From: Collybiopsis luxurians FD-317 M1
Taxonomy: Eukaryota > Basidiomycota > Agaricomycetes > Agaricales > Omphalotaceae
DNA: 64,000 nucleotides
Direction: 5' to 3'
NCBI GenBank assembly: GCA_000827265.1
Contig: KN834850.1
Coordinates: forward strand, 3,387 to 67,386
In this document: positions 34,820 to 46,443 of the stretch, piece by piece
How the letters are laid out: each line of letters begins with the position of its first letter
How positions within the stretch are numbered: the stretch's first letter is position 1
The notes under the pieces: model-generated
What the model saw: the letters and a program-made list of their open reading frames with translations, nothing else
The model's database searches: none
Told to the model about the DNA's origin: nothing
Translations under genes and position numbers: made by a program

Positions 34820-36582
34820 TTACTGGACCTTTTCCTTCTTCGATGGCTTGCCGATATAGTAGGGGTCGGTTGGGCGGCGGATAGCCTTTCCTTCCTTGTT
34901 GCGGTAGAAGATGACATCACCATCGTCCTCAACGAACTGGCATGCGTTGTAGTTGTCCCAGAGTGCCTTGAACACGTACTCGTCGGAGTAGTTGTAGTGT
35001 TCACCGATGAAGGCCTTGAGGTATTCAGTACCTTCTGGGCCGTGGTAGAAAGGCATTTTAGGGAAGAACTGTGAAATTAGGCGGGTTTAGTTTGGGCAGG
35101 GTATGGAATTGAGGGTACGACTTACGTGGTGGATCACGTGGAAGTGAGCAACATCGTGAAGGAAGAAGCGTCCTTGCCAGCCGAGGAAAGGCCTATCAAC
35201 GGTAGCAGCAGCTCCGCGCTGGAAGTTCCATTCCTTTCCGCGGTAATGAGGCATGACGGGGTCGGTGTGGTGGAGGTAAGTGATCATGATGACTAGAAGA
35301 AGGAAGAAAAGTTAGTACGAGCATCTAAACTTCTCGAGAGCTTCCGATTGTCCGGATACTTTGGCTCGAAAATCAGGAACTAGAGACTTACACCAGTGAG
35401 TCACAAGGAGCCAGGGGAAACCGTAGTACTTGAAGGTGTCAGCGGCACCCCAGATTTGGCAAGATTTCCAGACACCCCAGATCATGAAGGCAATACCGGC
35501 GTTCGAGATCATGACAATTCCACGTTGGCTCTTGGTGAAAAGAATGGAGTTGGCTAAAAAAGTCGCGTTGCGTGAGTAAACAAATCGTACGGCAAGTTCG
35601 GAAATTAGCATCTTACGGTCGAAGTGGTTGGTCCATTTGGGGTAGTGCTTTTGGCCAGAGACGTTCCAAACTATGAAAATGAGGTCAACCTTAAACGCCA
35701 CTAGCGGATGATCTGCGACTTACGCAAGTAAGCAGGGAAAGCCAAAAATTGCTGCCTCACGAGCATGAAAAGAGTGAAGAGAGGAGTGTCTCCGAAGAGC
35801 TCGTCCCAGTCGAGGGCCTCAAATTCTTCCTTTTCAGGAGGAATGCCGAGATCAGAGCGGGTTTTGGGAACGTAGACCTCGTCGCGCTCCATCGAAGCGT
35901 GGTTGCTGTGGTGGCGATGGTGCGAGATTCTCCAGCTGAAGAAGGGAGTCCAGAGGAAGGTGTGGGTGACCTGAACGAGAACTTAAGCTTGAAATGATAC
36001 CAAAGATGGCGAAGCAAACTTACGAAGCCGAGGATATCGTTGACCCACTGGTTCTCAGAGAATGCGCCGTGGCCGCACTAAAAAATGACAGATTAGCAAT
36101 GGAAAGTTGGTCGGAAATGAAGTTTATCACGTACTTCATGACCAATAACCCAGATACCAGTGAAGACTAAACCTTGGAACCACCAGCTGAAAGGAGATTA
36201 AGTTTTAAAGAACGAATGGGAGTATTGAAAACGTTCCACTCACTAGACACACCAGGAAGCCCATCGAGCAACTTCGGCACCAATGGGAGAGAATTTCTCA
36301 ATAACTTCGGCCTTAGCGAAGTATGGGTCGATGTAAGTAGCTGCGGTCCAAATTGCGGTCGCCATCACCAGATCGCGAGCAAAGAAGCGAAGACCGCGAG
36401 CGGTGTCACGCTTGAAAAGACGAGCAGGAATGGCATCCCTGATTTCCTTCAAGGACCTGGAAACAATGAGTAAACGGCCTCGCTAGCGTTTAGTGAAGTA
36501 TTTACCAAGGCATGGGCTCGAACTGAGGCAGGTCAGCCTCACAGTAGTCGTCCTTGACTCTTGGTTTCGTTGTGGTTGACAT
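34820..36582 (-). CDS. Delta-12-type fatty acid desaturase (FAD2 family), 9 exons
   Basis: Exons 36506-36582, 36244-36456, 36135-36186, 36024-36077, 35724-35970, 35617-35670, 35392-35553, 35126-35292 and 34820-35068 sum to 1275 nt and 424 aa, all in phase with 49-99-nt introns. Histidine boxes are HECGH (113-117), HHRHH (149-153) and HVIHH (338-342), the classic delta-12 set. Hydrophobic membrane segments flank them. The N-terminus (KPRVKDDYCEADLPQFEPMP) and the length fit typical fungal delta-12 oleate desaturases making linoleate in the endoplasmic reticulum. Of the three paralogues here this is the most conventional, so it is the best candidate for the housekeeping enzyme. It is transcribed divergently from the 37436 gene. 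Confidence 0.92.
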
Positions 36583-36645
36583 CGTGTTGACTACTCGCTG
36601 ATTCGAATAGAGCTTGAGCTGAAGGCTAGAAATTTCCGGTGCTCG

Positions 36646-36653
36646 TATTTATA
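36646..36653 (-). promoter_or_regulatory. TATA box of the 34820-36582 desaturase
   Basis: TATAAATA on the minus strand, 64-71 nt upstream of the ATG at 36582. Confidence 0.55.
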
Positions 36654-37358
36654 AAGATGGCACCCCGTGGGTCGAAGCGGCTATGTAATGTCACTCAAAA
36701 GGTTTTCGTTGGAAGTGAAGAATCGGGTTTAGGATCTTGGCAATGAAGCAAAGATAGGAAAACACGAACGGCTCCCAAACCAGGAACATGGTAATAGCGA
36801 AGAGAAAGGTAAAAATGAACTGAACTGGACTGAGGTAAAAGCACCAGGAAAAAAAATTACACCGACGATCTCGAAAACGAGTCAAAGTCGGTTTGATTTG
36901 ACGCGGGAGGCAGGGTGGCGGGGTCAGGTAAAAAAACTTGTATTCTAATCTGCCAAAGCGAATCTATGATTGAGCGGTGAATTAGATTGAATGTAACTCG
37001 AGGTCAGACGTACAAGTCAAACCGATTCTTAATAGGATTGAATAGTAGTTTATACCCGGAGCCGTGGCGACCAGTTGAATTTGTAGGTTGAATTGTGTTG
37101 AATTGCTACTCCAAGTAACTATTATGGCGAACTATACCGAAAACTTAGGACATATCCAAACTGAACCAGGCTCGATTTCAAGATTCGAACCAGATACAGA
37201 TGAGCAGATGGCGGTTGATGGGGAAGAACAGATAACGTAAACGAAGCTCAGCACCGCGTTCCTACATGGCTTTTCCCGTACAAGTCGATTCCCGGCCTTG
37301 TAGAAATACCCTGCTTTCAATGATTAATTGTCAAGCTCACGAGCTCCTCCGACCCAGT

Positions 37359-37365
37359 TATAAAA
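37359..37365 (+). promoter_or_regulatory. TATA box of the 37436-39005 desaturase
   Basis: TATAAAA on the plus strand, 71-77 nt upstream of the ATG at 37436. Confidence 0.55.
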
Positions 37366-37435
37366 CAGGTCCTTTTGTTAACACCATTCTCTAGTCCAAC
37401 TTTTCGCCTCTACGTGCAGAACTAGAGCTCTGACT

Positions 37436-39005
37436 ATGCTTTCGTTATTCAAAGATTCACCTGAATACCTGGCGAGGAAGGCTAGACCTTTCTCTCCTAC
37501 GAAAGTAAGTCCTATTTCTGTCCCGTCGATGCTTGTTAATCATTATAATAAATTATATTCCATTCTAGGTCACCATCGCTGAAGTACACGCTGCAGTGCC
37601 CAAGCACCTCTTCGAGAAGAGCTTCTTCACAGCCTCCTTGTACATCGCTCGCGACGTGCTCTCAGCCGTGGTCCTTTATAAACTCGGTTGGCAAATTGAG
37701 CCTTTCGCCGCTAGCCTTGTGAACAACTACGGCGCCCCCGCTTACGTTGAACCCCTCACCAAATGGGGTCTCTGGGGTGCCTACTGGATCGCCCAAAGTG
37801 TTGTTCTCGCCGGTTGGTGGTGCATGGCTCATGAGGCTGGCCATGGTAACGTGTCGACCAAAAAATGGCTCAACAACTTGACCGGATACTTGCTGCACAC
37901 TGTAAGTTCAACGATCTAACTTCGTTCGTTCAAGCGTATTCATCCTTTCTAATCTAGTTCGTCCTTGCGCCTTACTTTGCATGGAGGTCCACCCATCACT
38001 CTCACCACAAGGCCACCGTTTCCATTGAACGTGACGAAAACTATGTTCCTCGCACTAGATCCGATTTCAAACTTCCCGCTGCGTCAAAAGCCCGTCTGGC
38101 CGACTACCATGAGCTTTTCGAGGAGACTCCCATCTACACTGTCGCTCGTATGCTCATCATGCAACTGCTCGGATGGCAAATCTACCTTTGCTTGGACACC
38201 ATGGGATCTCCGAGACATCCCAAGGGCACCAACGTGAGTCCTCGGTGCTTACTCATCATCGTCATTACGTTCTCTAACCTCCATGTCTGCATCAAATAGC
38301 ACTTCCAACCTTCTTCTCCATTGTTCAAGCCCCATGAACGTAACGGAATTATCGCTTCCAACGTTGGCTTGACCGTTATGTCCTGCATTCTCTACATGTG
38401 GACTCAGACTGTCGGTCTCTCCGCCTTCATCAAGTTCTACTTTGTTCCTTACATTGTACGTCTCATGTTCGGATATTCAGATCATTTCTTTCTGACGCTT
38501 CGAATTTACAGCTTTTGAACCACTGGATCGTCATGCTCACCTACCTCCACCACTCCGATCCCACCATCCCCATGTACAGGAACACCCAGTGGTCTTACCT
38601 CCGCGGTGCCCTCTCGACCGTTGACAGGCCTCTCCTTGGCTGGGCTGGACGTGTCTACTTCCACAACGTCAGCCACGACCACATTGCTCACCATCTCTTC
38701 TCCAACATTGCCTGGTACAACCAGCCCTACGTTACCGAGGAGCTGAAGAAGCTTTTGGGAGATGAGTACAACTCCGACTCTACTGTAAGTTGACGTTATG
38801 GATTCATTTCGCTCCTCCATTTCTAACCCACCTTCTCTCTTTTTAGAACTCTTTCCGTGCCCTCTACCGAACTTTCACTCAATGCTGCTTCGTTGAGGAC
38901 GAGGGTGACATTGTCTTCTACAAGAATCAGGATGGCAAAGCTGCTAGGGAGTTTGCTCCTGATGCCTTTGACCGCCCTACTGTTGTCGCCAAGAAGGTAG
39001 ATTAA
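37436..39005 (+). CDS. FAD2-type fatty acid desaturase, 6 exons
   Basis: Exons 37436-37504, 37569-37901, 37958-38233, 38300-38455, 38512-38784 and 38847-39005 join to 1266 nt and 421 aa, every junction phase 0. Histidine boxes are HEAGH (111-115), HHSHH (147-151) and HIAHH (335-339), in the order and spacing of FAD2 membrane desaturases. Hydrophobic segments precede box 1 and lie between boxes 2 and 3. The motif WWCMAHEAGHGNVS differs from the HECGHGAFS form of its divergent neighbour, and the N-terminus resembles the 25.4-kb paralogue. It likely acts in the endoplasmic reticulum on 18-carbon acyl chains; the position of the double bond is unknown. It has fewer introns than its two neighbours. 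Confidence 0.9.
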
Positions 39006-40882
39006 AGAGATGTGTGTCTGTCCTCGGGGATTGGGTGGAGGAGACTATTATCCGCTATAGAGCCAGCGAGAGAGAAGATTGCGGTCTTTCTTTTCTCGCA
39101 TACGTTTTCTTTTCCCCTTCGCGATAAATGTTGTATAGAATTGAATCATTTGATGTGAAGTTTTTATTACTCTTTGAAGTTTATCGTGAGCTGTTCTATT
39201 GAGTACCCTTGGAAATCATCGAGTCACAGCATCATTTGACGATAAGGTTAGACTTCATGTCTTCCATTACTCCCATTACAGCCATACCCATGTACGTCAA
39301 TGTTTCACACTAGATAGAAAGCGAAGCATGTTTTTTTGAGAAGATCTAAATAGGTCAGGGTGAGAGCGTAAAAGGTTGGAGCGTTGACCATTGACTCGAC
39401 GATGGTTTGGCATTCTTTCGACATCGAACAAGTGACTCAAATATCAAGCTCGAGTTGCGTTCAGACCGAGGAGTTTGTGCAGGAATTACTAGAAAATCAG
39501 AGGATCTTTGAATCTATAGTTTATGCAAGTCGATGCGTTCCAGGATTCCCCACCAACATCGCCGACCTAGATCAAGGCGTCCCAACTCTCCAAAGCAACC
39601 CGAATTTCTTGTCTGTGAAATGGTGTACGATTCATTGGAACTTGCCAACTCTTGCCGAATGGGTCATACTTACTGAAAATCCCCACCTTTCTCCTTGACC
39701 GGGTTTCGATCGAGAGACATTCTTCTAGTTCGTGGCAATTCCGCTTAGTCTGGAGCGGCTGTAAAATTATCCTCAGCAGATGGAAACTTGGCTTCTGTAT
39801 CGAGACTCCCATTTGGACCAAAGCACCATCCCTTGTTGAAGAGTTTCGCCAAATGGTGAGGCAAAAAGAAGATATTGCCGACGTTGTCTCTCGATAGATA
39901 GATAGCTTTTCTGGTAAAACCAGACTCTGGAATACCAACGGAGAACTGCTACTTCGATCTAAACTCATCGATACCTTCCATCGCTTGCAAGTTCATCACC
40001 AGAGGGTCCCCTGGCATCTTATTGAATGGTAATCCAGGAATAGGTCCATTAGTCAGTCAATGGCTTCTCATCTCTCGCCGATATGATATCAGGAAAGTTC
40101 GTCTCTAAACCCTTCTGCCTGGTCGATTGCTTGGATCGTGTGCAGGCTGTCTTCTTTACTACCGGCGCTCAGAATTCCTATCAACCTCTCTAGTCTGGAA
40201 GCACAGATCTGGAAAGAATTGACCATCTTTTGGAGCTCGATATCCTTAGCAGCGTACACCCGTGGTCACTCATAGGTTCCATCAATCCTCCGACTTCACT
40301 GCCAGATCCATCGATCCGCATAAACCATTTATTCCCATTGTAGACCGCCTCTCCTGACCAAGCGCATACTGCCCAAGAGTGGCAAAAGAACTCTATCACA
40401 TTTTCAGGTTCATCGTTTGCGTTCAGTGATTCCGCAAATCCAACAATATCAAACGGCGAACACTCCCTCGTTCCGAAAGCAAGTCTGGGCATCCCCCACG
40501 AAATTATTTACTCTAGCACACCATGCCATCTTCTCTACTGAGCGAAGACACGACCGCAATGATTGCGTTCTTTTGGCGGCGTTATTGCGACTCAATATCA
40601 GTACTGCATCCAATAACGCTCTCTTTGTCTCATTCTTTTTCGTTCAAGTAGATATTTGGATCTTGCGGATGACGATCCCTCAAAAACATGGAGGCTCTGC
40701 CTTCAAGTATGATTCGATGGCTGGGAGGCGAATGAGGAGATCAAAGGTGACGTTTTTGTGCAGTATTTGAATAGTTTTCTCCAAGTCTCTTAGCTCGCCA
40801 TTCACCCCATCATGCATCCGAGTTCTTGAAAGGCTGAATTCGAAGCTAATCGGCTGCTGGAAGAAATTATGGAGCGCATCTT
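39006..40882. other. Intergenic, possible decayed gene
   Basis: 3' flank of the third desaturase, then fragments with coding character but frequent stops. Minus-strand stretches at 39567-39968, 40190-40492 (with ENVIEFFCHSWAVCAW) and 40680-40907 may belong to one decayed gene. I do not recognise the family. Confidence 0.35.
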
Positions 40883-42660
40883 CATATGTACATTGTACGG
40901 TCTGCATACCGTATGTTATAGCACGAACTCAAGGGGTGTTACATGGACCCAGTAAACAGTGTAGAACAAGAAACAAAAATCGTCCTTCTCGTTGGTTTAT
41001 ATGCATACATCATTTATATCTTCGAAGGGAACGCTCGTTCAAAGTTCCTCCTTCTTGGGAAGCGCGACACCTAACACATGTCCTGGCATGGGCACAATGT
41101 ATCTCCATAAGTCATCATTGGTGTAGGCCAATGTAGGGAACTGTAGATATAGCACTGTGGAAAGACCGGGGTCGGTGAAGTGATAAAACTTGACCTTTTG
41201 AGCAGCTTTGGCCCAATCTTCGTCGGTCCAGTCTAGTAAGAGACATACGTGAGGATTTAAATCATGTGGAAAAGGTGGATGAGCATACGGACCTTGTACA
41301 TGTGAGTGAGCTGCATACCACTGAGAAGGGCGCTCAAATGGATAATTAGCTTCTCTCTGATTGGAAGTGGCTGCCCGAAGAAGCTCAATTGCGTCCTTGG
41401 AGTTTTCAGGCAAACATATTCCCCAATAAGTCGTGCCTGGCAACTCACTTTGAAGCTACTAGGTCTACGAACCAATGTTCTAGCATCGGGCTCCCTCGAC
41501 AACATAATGCCCGTTACGGCGGACCATTCCATTCGGCAAGGCTTTCTCGCCCCAAAGGACAAATACACCTTCCCTTGAATAAAATTTTCCATACCTCTCG
41601 GAATCTTGAGCCTCTCAAACACCCCTACATTATCCCCACTCGACACAATCAACTGCCAGTTTTCCGGATGAATATCCGCCCAAATCCATTTCTTCTCGCT
41701 GTCCTGGATATGGCACCGGAGGATGACATTTTCGGGAGTGGCATCGCCCATGTATCTGCCCAAAGTCTGGATAGCAGCTGCCACTGCTTCCTACAACAGG
41801 GAGAGGAGATGGAGTAAGATAAGTTACTGTGACAATGGAGCGAATGAACGAGCGAAAGAAAAATTACCTACATTATATGTTCTGGGTAATGCAACTAAAG
41901 CATGCCTGTCTTTTTCGTCTTTTTCCGTGGCAGGCCTGACGAATGTAAGGATCTCTTTCGCTTTTGATGGTACATGACTCAGAGAGGGGATCTGACCCTC
42001 GTCGAGTCTGACGGAAGCAGCTGATTGGTTTGGGCTAGTCAATTGCATAGGTGATGATGGAACTAAAGCAAGCGCGGCGAATGGTGCGCAATCAAAAGAA
42101 GGTTGGTCGTACAAGCGCCTCCAAGTGCGATGGTATCCCACGCAGAAGTATATTTTAGGTTTAGTGGCGCCAAAAGCCAGAGTCCCGTTCTGAGAATAAA
42201 AGATCTAGAATCTGTTCGAGAGACAAAGGTAAAGTTTGGTTAAGCTATAACGCGAACATCGAGGTAGAAGGTAAGAAGGAAATCGGCGTGCCGGTGGGCA
42301 TGACCCTCAAGTCAACTTGGGAGAGTAATTCTACGAATACACCAACGACAGGCATACGATCTCGGATAGCAAGGAAAGTAAAGTAAGTATAACAGCGATC
42401 TCCGAACAAATGAATCTCCATCGAATCTTTAGAGTATAAAGAGAGTCGGCTCTGGATAGATGGTCCCAGTAAGCTAAAATCATGCCATAGACGAAAACTA
42501 GAGATCTGTACTCAGTTAGGAATGCAAATCTAGGCCTGATGAAAAGGAATACAACACCTCGAGCGACTGGAAGAGATTTCGGTAGGAAGGCTGACTTGGA
42601 GGGAGGGGCCGGTATTTCGATGTGCGTCAAATGACATCGTGGACGAACGAGTTTAGGCCG
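40883..42660. repeat. Tandem segmental duplication, unit 1
   Basis: This segment, with one gene and its flanks, is repeated at 42683-44260. Similarity includes the 3' flank (GTACATTG.ACGGTCTG), the coding exons, introns and upstream sequence (CGCAGAAGTA.ATTTTAGG, AAGAAGGAAATCGGCG). The unit is about 1.75 kb. Confidence 0.8.
41039..42048 (-). CDS. Unknown protein, tandem paralogue A
   Basis: Exons 41872-42048, 41449-41790, 41293-41395 and 41039-41232 sum to 816 nt and 271 aa with all phases closing. Introns are 81, 53 and 60 nt. The product has no signal peptide or membrane segment and no domain I can name. It has recognisable conserved blocks shared with paralogue B: SKAKEILTFV, MGD..PENVILR, KIPRGM.NFIQG, LVRRPSSFK, DWTDEDWAKAAQK and YTNDD.WRY. 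The central part may be a beta-rich fold. The start is set by alignment with paralogue B, ATG four codons upstream of the shared SPNQ block. It appears intact. Function unknown. Confidence 0.7.
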
Positions 42661-42682
42661 CTATGGATCGCATCTACATATA

Positions 42683-44260
42683 CATGAGTACATTGAACGG
42701 TCTGTACATTTCATGTCATATTACCGACTCGAGTTTTCTTACAAGGACACAGGAAACGATGCAGAACAAGAATGAAAACCGTGCCTCTGGTCAAAATTCC
42801 TCAGGAAGCACGACACCCAAAACTTCTCCCGGCATAGGAACAACGTATCTCCATATATCGTCATTGGTGTAGGCCAATTCAGGAAACTGTAGATAAGCCG
42901 CTGTGGAAAGATCGGGGTTGGTGAAGTAATAAAACTTAAGCTTTTGAGCAGCTTTGGCCCAATCTTCGTCGGTCCAGTCTAATTAGAGAAATACGTAAGC
43001 ACTTTAATCACATAAAAAAGGTGAGTGAGCGTAAGGACCTTGAACATAATTCTTAGTTGCTCTCCATTCGATGGCCACTCCATGTCCGGTAGTGGCCACA
43101 CGAAGAAGCTCGATCGCATCCTTTGAGAGGTTTTGAGCGAACAAATATGAGTTAGCTACTTATTCCCCAACAAATCGTGCCTGGCACTCACTTTGAAGCT
43201 ACTAGGTCTACGAACCAATGTTCTAGTAGCGGGCTCCATCCCCCTAGTTGTTACCTCGGACCATACGAGTTGACGGGGCTCTCTTACCCCAAAGGCCAAA
43301 TACACCCTCCCTTGAATAAAATTTTTCATACCTCTCGGAATTTTGAGCTTCTCAAATACTCCGACATTATTCCCACTTGACACCAACAACTCCCAGTTCT
43401 CAGGCTCTATATTTGCCCAAACCCATTTCCTCTCATCGTCCTGAACATGGTACCGAAGAATGACGTTTTCAGGACTGGAATCGCCCATGTATTCACCTAA
43501 AACTCGAATAGCAGCTGCGACTGCTTCCTACGACAAGGAGAGGAGAAGACAAGGTAAATTACCGTGACAGTGGTCAAGAAGCAAAAGAAACAAAAAACTT
43601 ACATTGTAAGTTTTGGGTAAAGGAACTAGAGCATGCCTGTCTTTTTCGTTTTTTTCCGTAGCAGGCATAACGAAAGTAAGGATCTCTTTCGCTTTCGATG
43701 GTACATGATTAGGAGACGGGGTCTGACATTCGTCGAATGTGACGGAAGCAGCTGGTTGGTTGGGGCTAGTCATCGGAAAGGTGTTGATGGAAACGCAGCG
43801 GATGCTGCGCAGTCAAAGGAAAGCTGGTCGTACAAGCGCCGCCAGTGCAATGATATCCCACGCAGAAGTACATTTTAGGTTTAGTGGCGCCAAAGGCCAG
43901 AGCCCTACCTTGAGAATAGAAAATCTGGCATCTGTTCGACAGATAAAGTCAAAGTTTAGTTGAGATTTGACGATAACATCGAGGTAGGAGGCAAGAAGGA
44001 AATCGGCGGGCCGGTGGGCATGACCTTCACATTCAAACTGGACGAATACACCGGTGATAGGCATACCATCTCAAATAGCAAGTAAAGTGAGCATAACAGT
44101 CATTTCCAAATGAATGGATGTCCGTCCAATATCTGGAGGAGTCGGTTCTCTGTAGATGGTCAAGAATCATGCACGGTGCTTCGAGCTCACACTGGTGTAT
44201 CGGGCCTCTGATCAGGCCTAGATTTGCATTCCCGACTCGTACAGATCCCTGTTCGTCTCT
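42683..44260. repeat. Tandem segmental duplication, unit 2
   Basis: Second copy of the 40883-42660 segment in the same orientation. It covers the gene, 3' flank and several hundred bases of upstream DNA, more diverged outside the exons. Sequence near 44205-44235 resembles that near 42520-42545 in inverted orientation. Confidence 0.8.
42791..43773 (-). CDS. Unknown protein, tandem paralogue B
   Basis: Exons 43603-43773, 43192-43527, 43039-43120 and 42791-42978 sum to 777 nt and 258 aa. Intron positions and phases match paralogue A exactly. Introns are 75, 71 and 60 nt. Differences are concentrated in exon 3, where B is shorter by 21 nt, and at the C-terminus (ending LPEEF against LPKKEEL in A). 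Splice sites and frame are intact, so both copies are probably expressed. No recognisable domain and function unknown. Confidence 0.7.
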
Positions 44261-46443
44261 TCAGTAAGTTGAATCATCACGACTCTGGCATCAACTAGAG
44301 CAAGGCTGAGACGTCCTTCCAGAGAGCCGCGGACGTGGAAGAGTCCGTTCTCGTCGTTGATCACAAATTCGGCTTGTGAAGTTCAGCTACGTCAGTTTGT
44401 CTGCAAAGATGGCAGGCCTATAGAGACAAGGAAACTGCGCCCCGCGCGTACGTAGTTCGCAAACTTCTGCCGACAATGATAGATTATCGATCACCCTGTT
44501 TCCTTCTCATGAGCGCGCCACGGTTCCCAGTGAACTGACAGTGACATTGTTATTGATACCGTTCTCTCATCGTCGACATGGATTCCAAATATAATCTATG
44601 GTTATTGAGAAAGAACCAGAAGACAACGATTAAGGGGGGGATAGGTCTGGGATCGATGGCTTCACAACCCATTAAGAAATTGAACAAGCACGCCTTGAGC
44701 AACAGTCGTTCAACTTTCTAGAACACGAATTCAAAAGCACCCTGAAAGAGCGGTGAACATATGAATAACGAACCAAGGAAATGTTTTGCTAAGTGCTTAC
44801 CGTGCATACGTTACGTATGATTCGAGCAGTTCGATACTCGACTCTCGTTTCCCATAATACCGTGTGATTTACAGTCAAGCAACAATCCGTCAAGAGCCCG
44901 CAAAGATCACTTTCACCACCTGCATGGGAGCCTTGCTAGCAACAATCCGTCGCAACCTTCGAAGATCGTTTTCTCCACCCGCTCAGTCCCACTAATTAAT
45001 CTCACCAAGCTGTGCGCTTGATGATTCCAGTGATACCTTGATTATGCCCCCGACCGCTTGGTCGAATCTGTCAGAATGCTAAACGGTTGCAGGGTCAGAC
45101 AGGAAGGACGAACGAACCCATACATGGTACGAACCTCGAGTCACATTACCGTGAACCTTGCAACATCCTTCAAAATCTACTCACATACATATGTCCCGAG
45201 TAGCATAGTCTCGATTGCTGCCCATGCACTATCACTCAAATGAAAGTCCGCTCGCATGCATATGTCTCGAGTAAGCATACCGACCGAGATTACTGCCCAG
45301 TAATGACTCCGAAGAATGATAATCGCTTGTCTGGGGAAGACTCAGGACAGCCTCAGCAGGGATGAACGCACCCCGTTTCGAGTCTCCGGCCGCCGTAGGT
45401 TTCGCGATGACGTGCTAGACTGCACCAGATATATGTCGACTATGTCGGTAGTGAAGGAGCGCGCAGATGTAAGTCACTGTCGCGTATGATCCGCGCGGTA
45501 TCACAACTTCCCGATAATCATGAGCCGTACCTAAGTAACAGAAGTTAACTGTATATTAGCAGGCTCTGCTGGCTCGAAAGCTTGACAAAAAATTCAGCCA
45601 CCAGGTTCGCGTTTTCTATCAAACCAACATACTGAGACGACATAGTACCTGTCGTCAGGCTCCCTAACTCGTAGCCCTGCGTAATATTAGTGAGTTGTCT
45701 CCATCTAGAAATCCGGGACTTATACCTCCGTTCCTCAAGCTGACATTCAACCGAATAACCTTGTGTGAACCCTTCGCAAAGCAAACGAGTTTTTGAATTG
45801 AGAAGAAAGTCAGCCTTTGAGAACACCTTGAAGGATGGCATGCATACAGCGGCTCGATATCCAGACAATAGATAATTCATAGCCGTATTAAGTGCCACAG
45901 GAACTTGGGGCATCGATTTGCTGGATATCATTTGACAAAATTAAAACTCTATTAAAGTTTCAGTGGGAATTTTACTGCATAGCGGAAAACACTCACACCT
46001 TGTCCATCGGTCCGTTTTCCCTTGGACCCCCTCGAATTTTTTTTTCCTGGCATCGCCAGTCCCCCGTACTCCCTTACATAGATCGACGGACGACCAGAAC
46101 ACCTCTAGGGGCTTTCAAAACAAACTCTTAGCCTCTCTCCAGATCGTCCTTCTAGGTATATCACAGGATCAGGAATCCTCTCCGCGCCACCGTTGACGTT
46201 TAGGCGAAGGTCCATCCATTTTTCTCGATGTAAGACCAGAGAAGGCTGCAAGTCTGTTTGGTGGTTATTAGTCGAGCTAGGTTGCGATCACGGGGTTCAG
46301 CCAATCCACGGAGATTGATGACTCGGTTGATTTCATTCGGGCTATCCGCTCGTCCATGAGGAGAGAAGAAATCATTCTGTCACGTTCACATCTTCCAGTC
46401 AAGCGGTCGAAGAACATAAGGAATACGATTGCCGATTGAGTGA
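44261..46443. other. Intergenic with short tandem repeats
   Basis: No recognised gene. Two diverged copies of a motif containing GCAACAATCCGTC and GAAGATC lie at about 44877-44923 and 44938-44981. A pair of about 75-bp repeats with ACATATGTC/CGAGTA lies at about 45170-45295. A 128-codon minus-strand frame at 45545-45931 has some coding character and possible splice signals near 45680-45760, but I cannot assign it. Confidence 0.4.

Larger units (their letters stand above)
36583..37435. promoter_or_regulatory. Divergent promoter region between two desaturase genes
   Basis: 853 bp separate the start codons of two divergent FAD2-type genes. A TATA-like box faces each gene at a similar distance (about 64-77 bp) from its ATG. 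Shared regulation is plausible but inferred. I see no other gene inside; the small ORFs here look like noise. Confidence 0.6.

Noticed and set aside
35749..35997. Plus-strand and alternative-frame ORFs within the desaturase genes
   Set aside because: They overlap exons whose translation carries the histidine boxes, so they are shadows.
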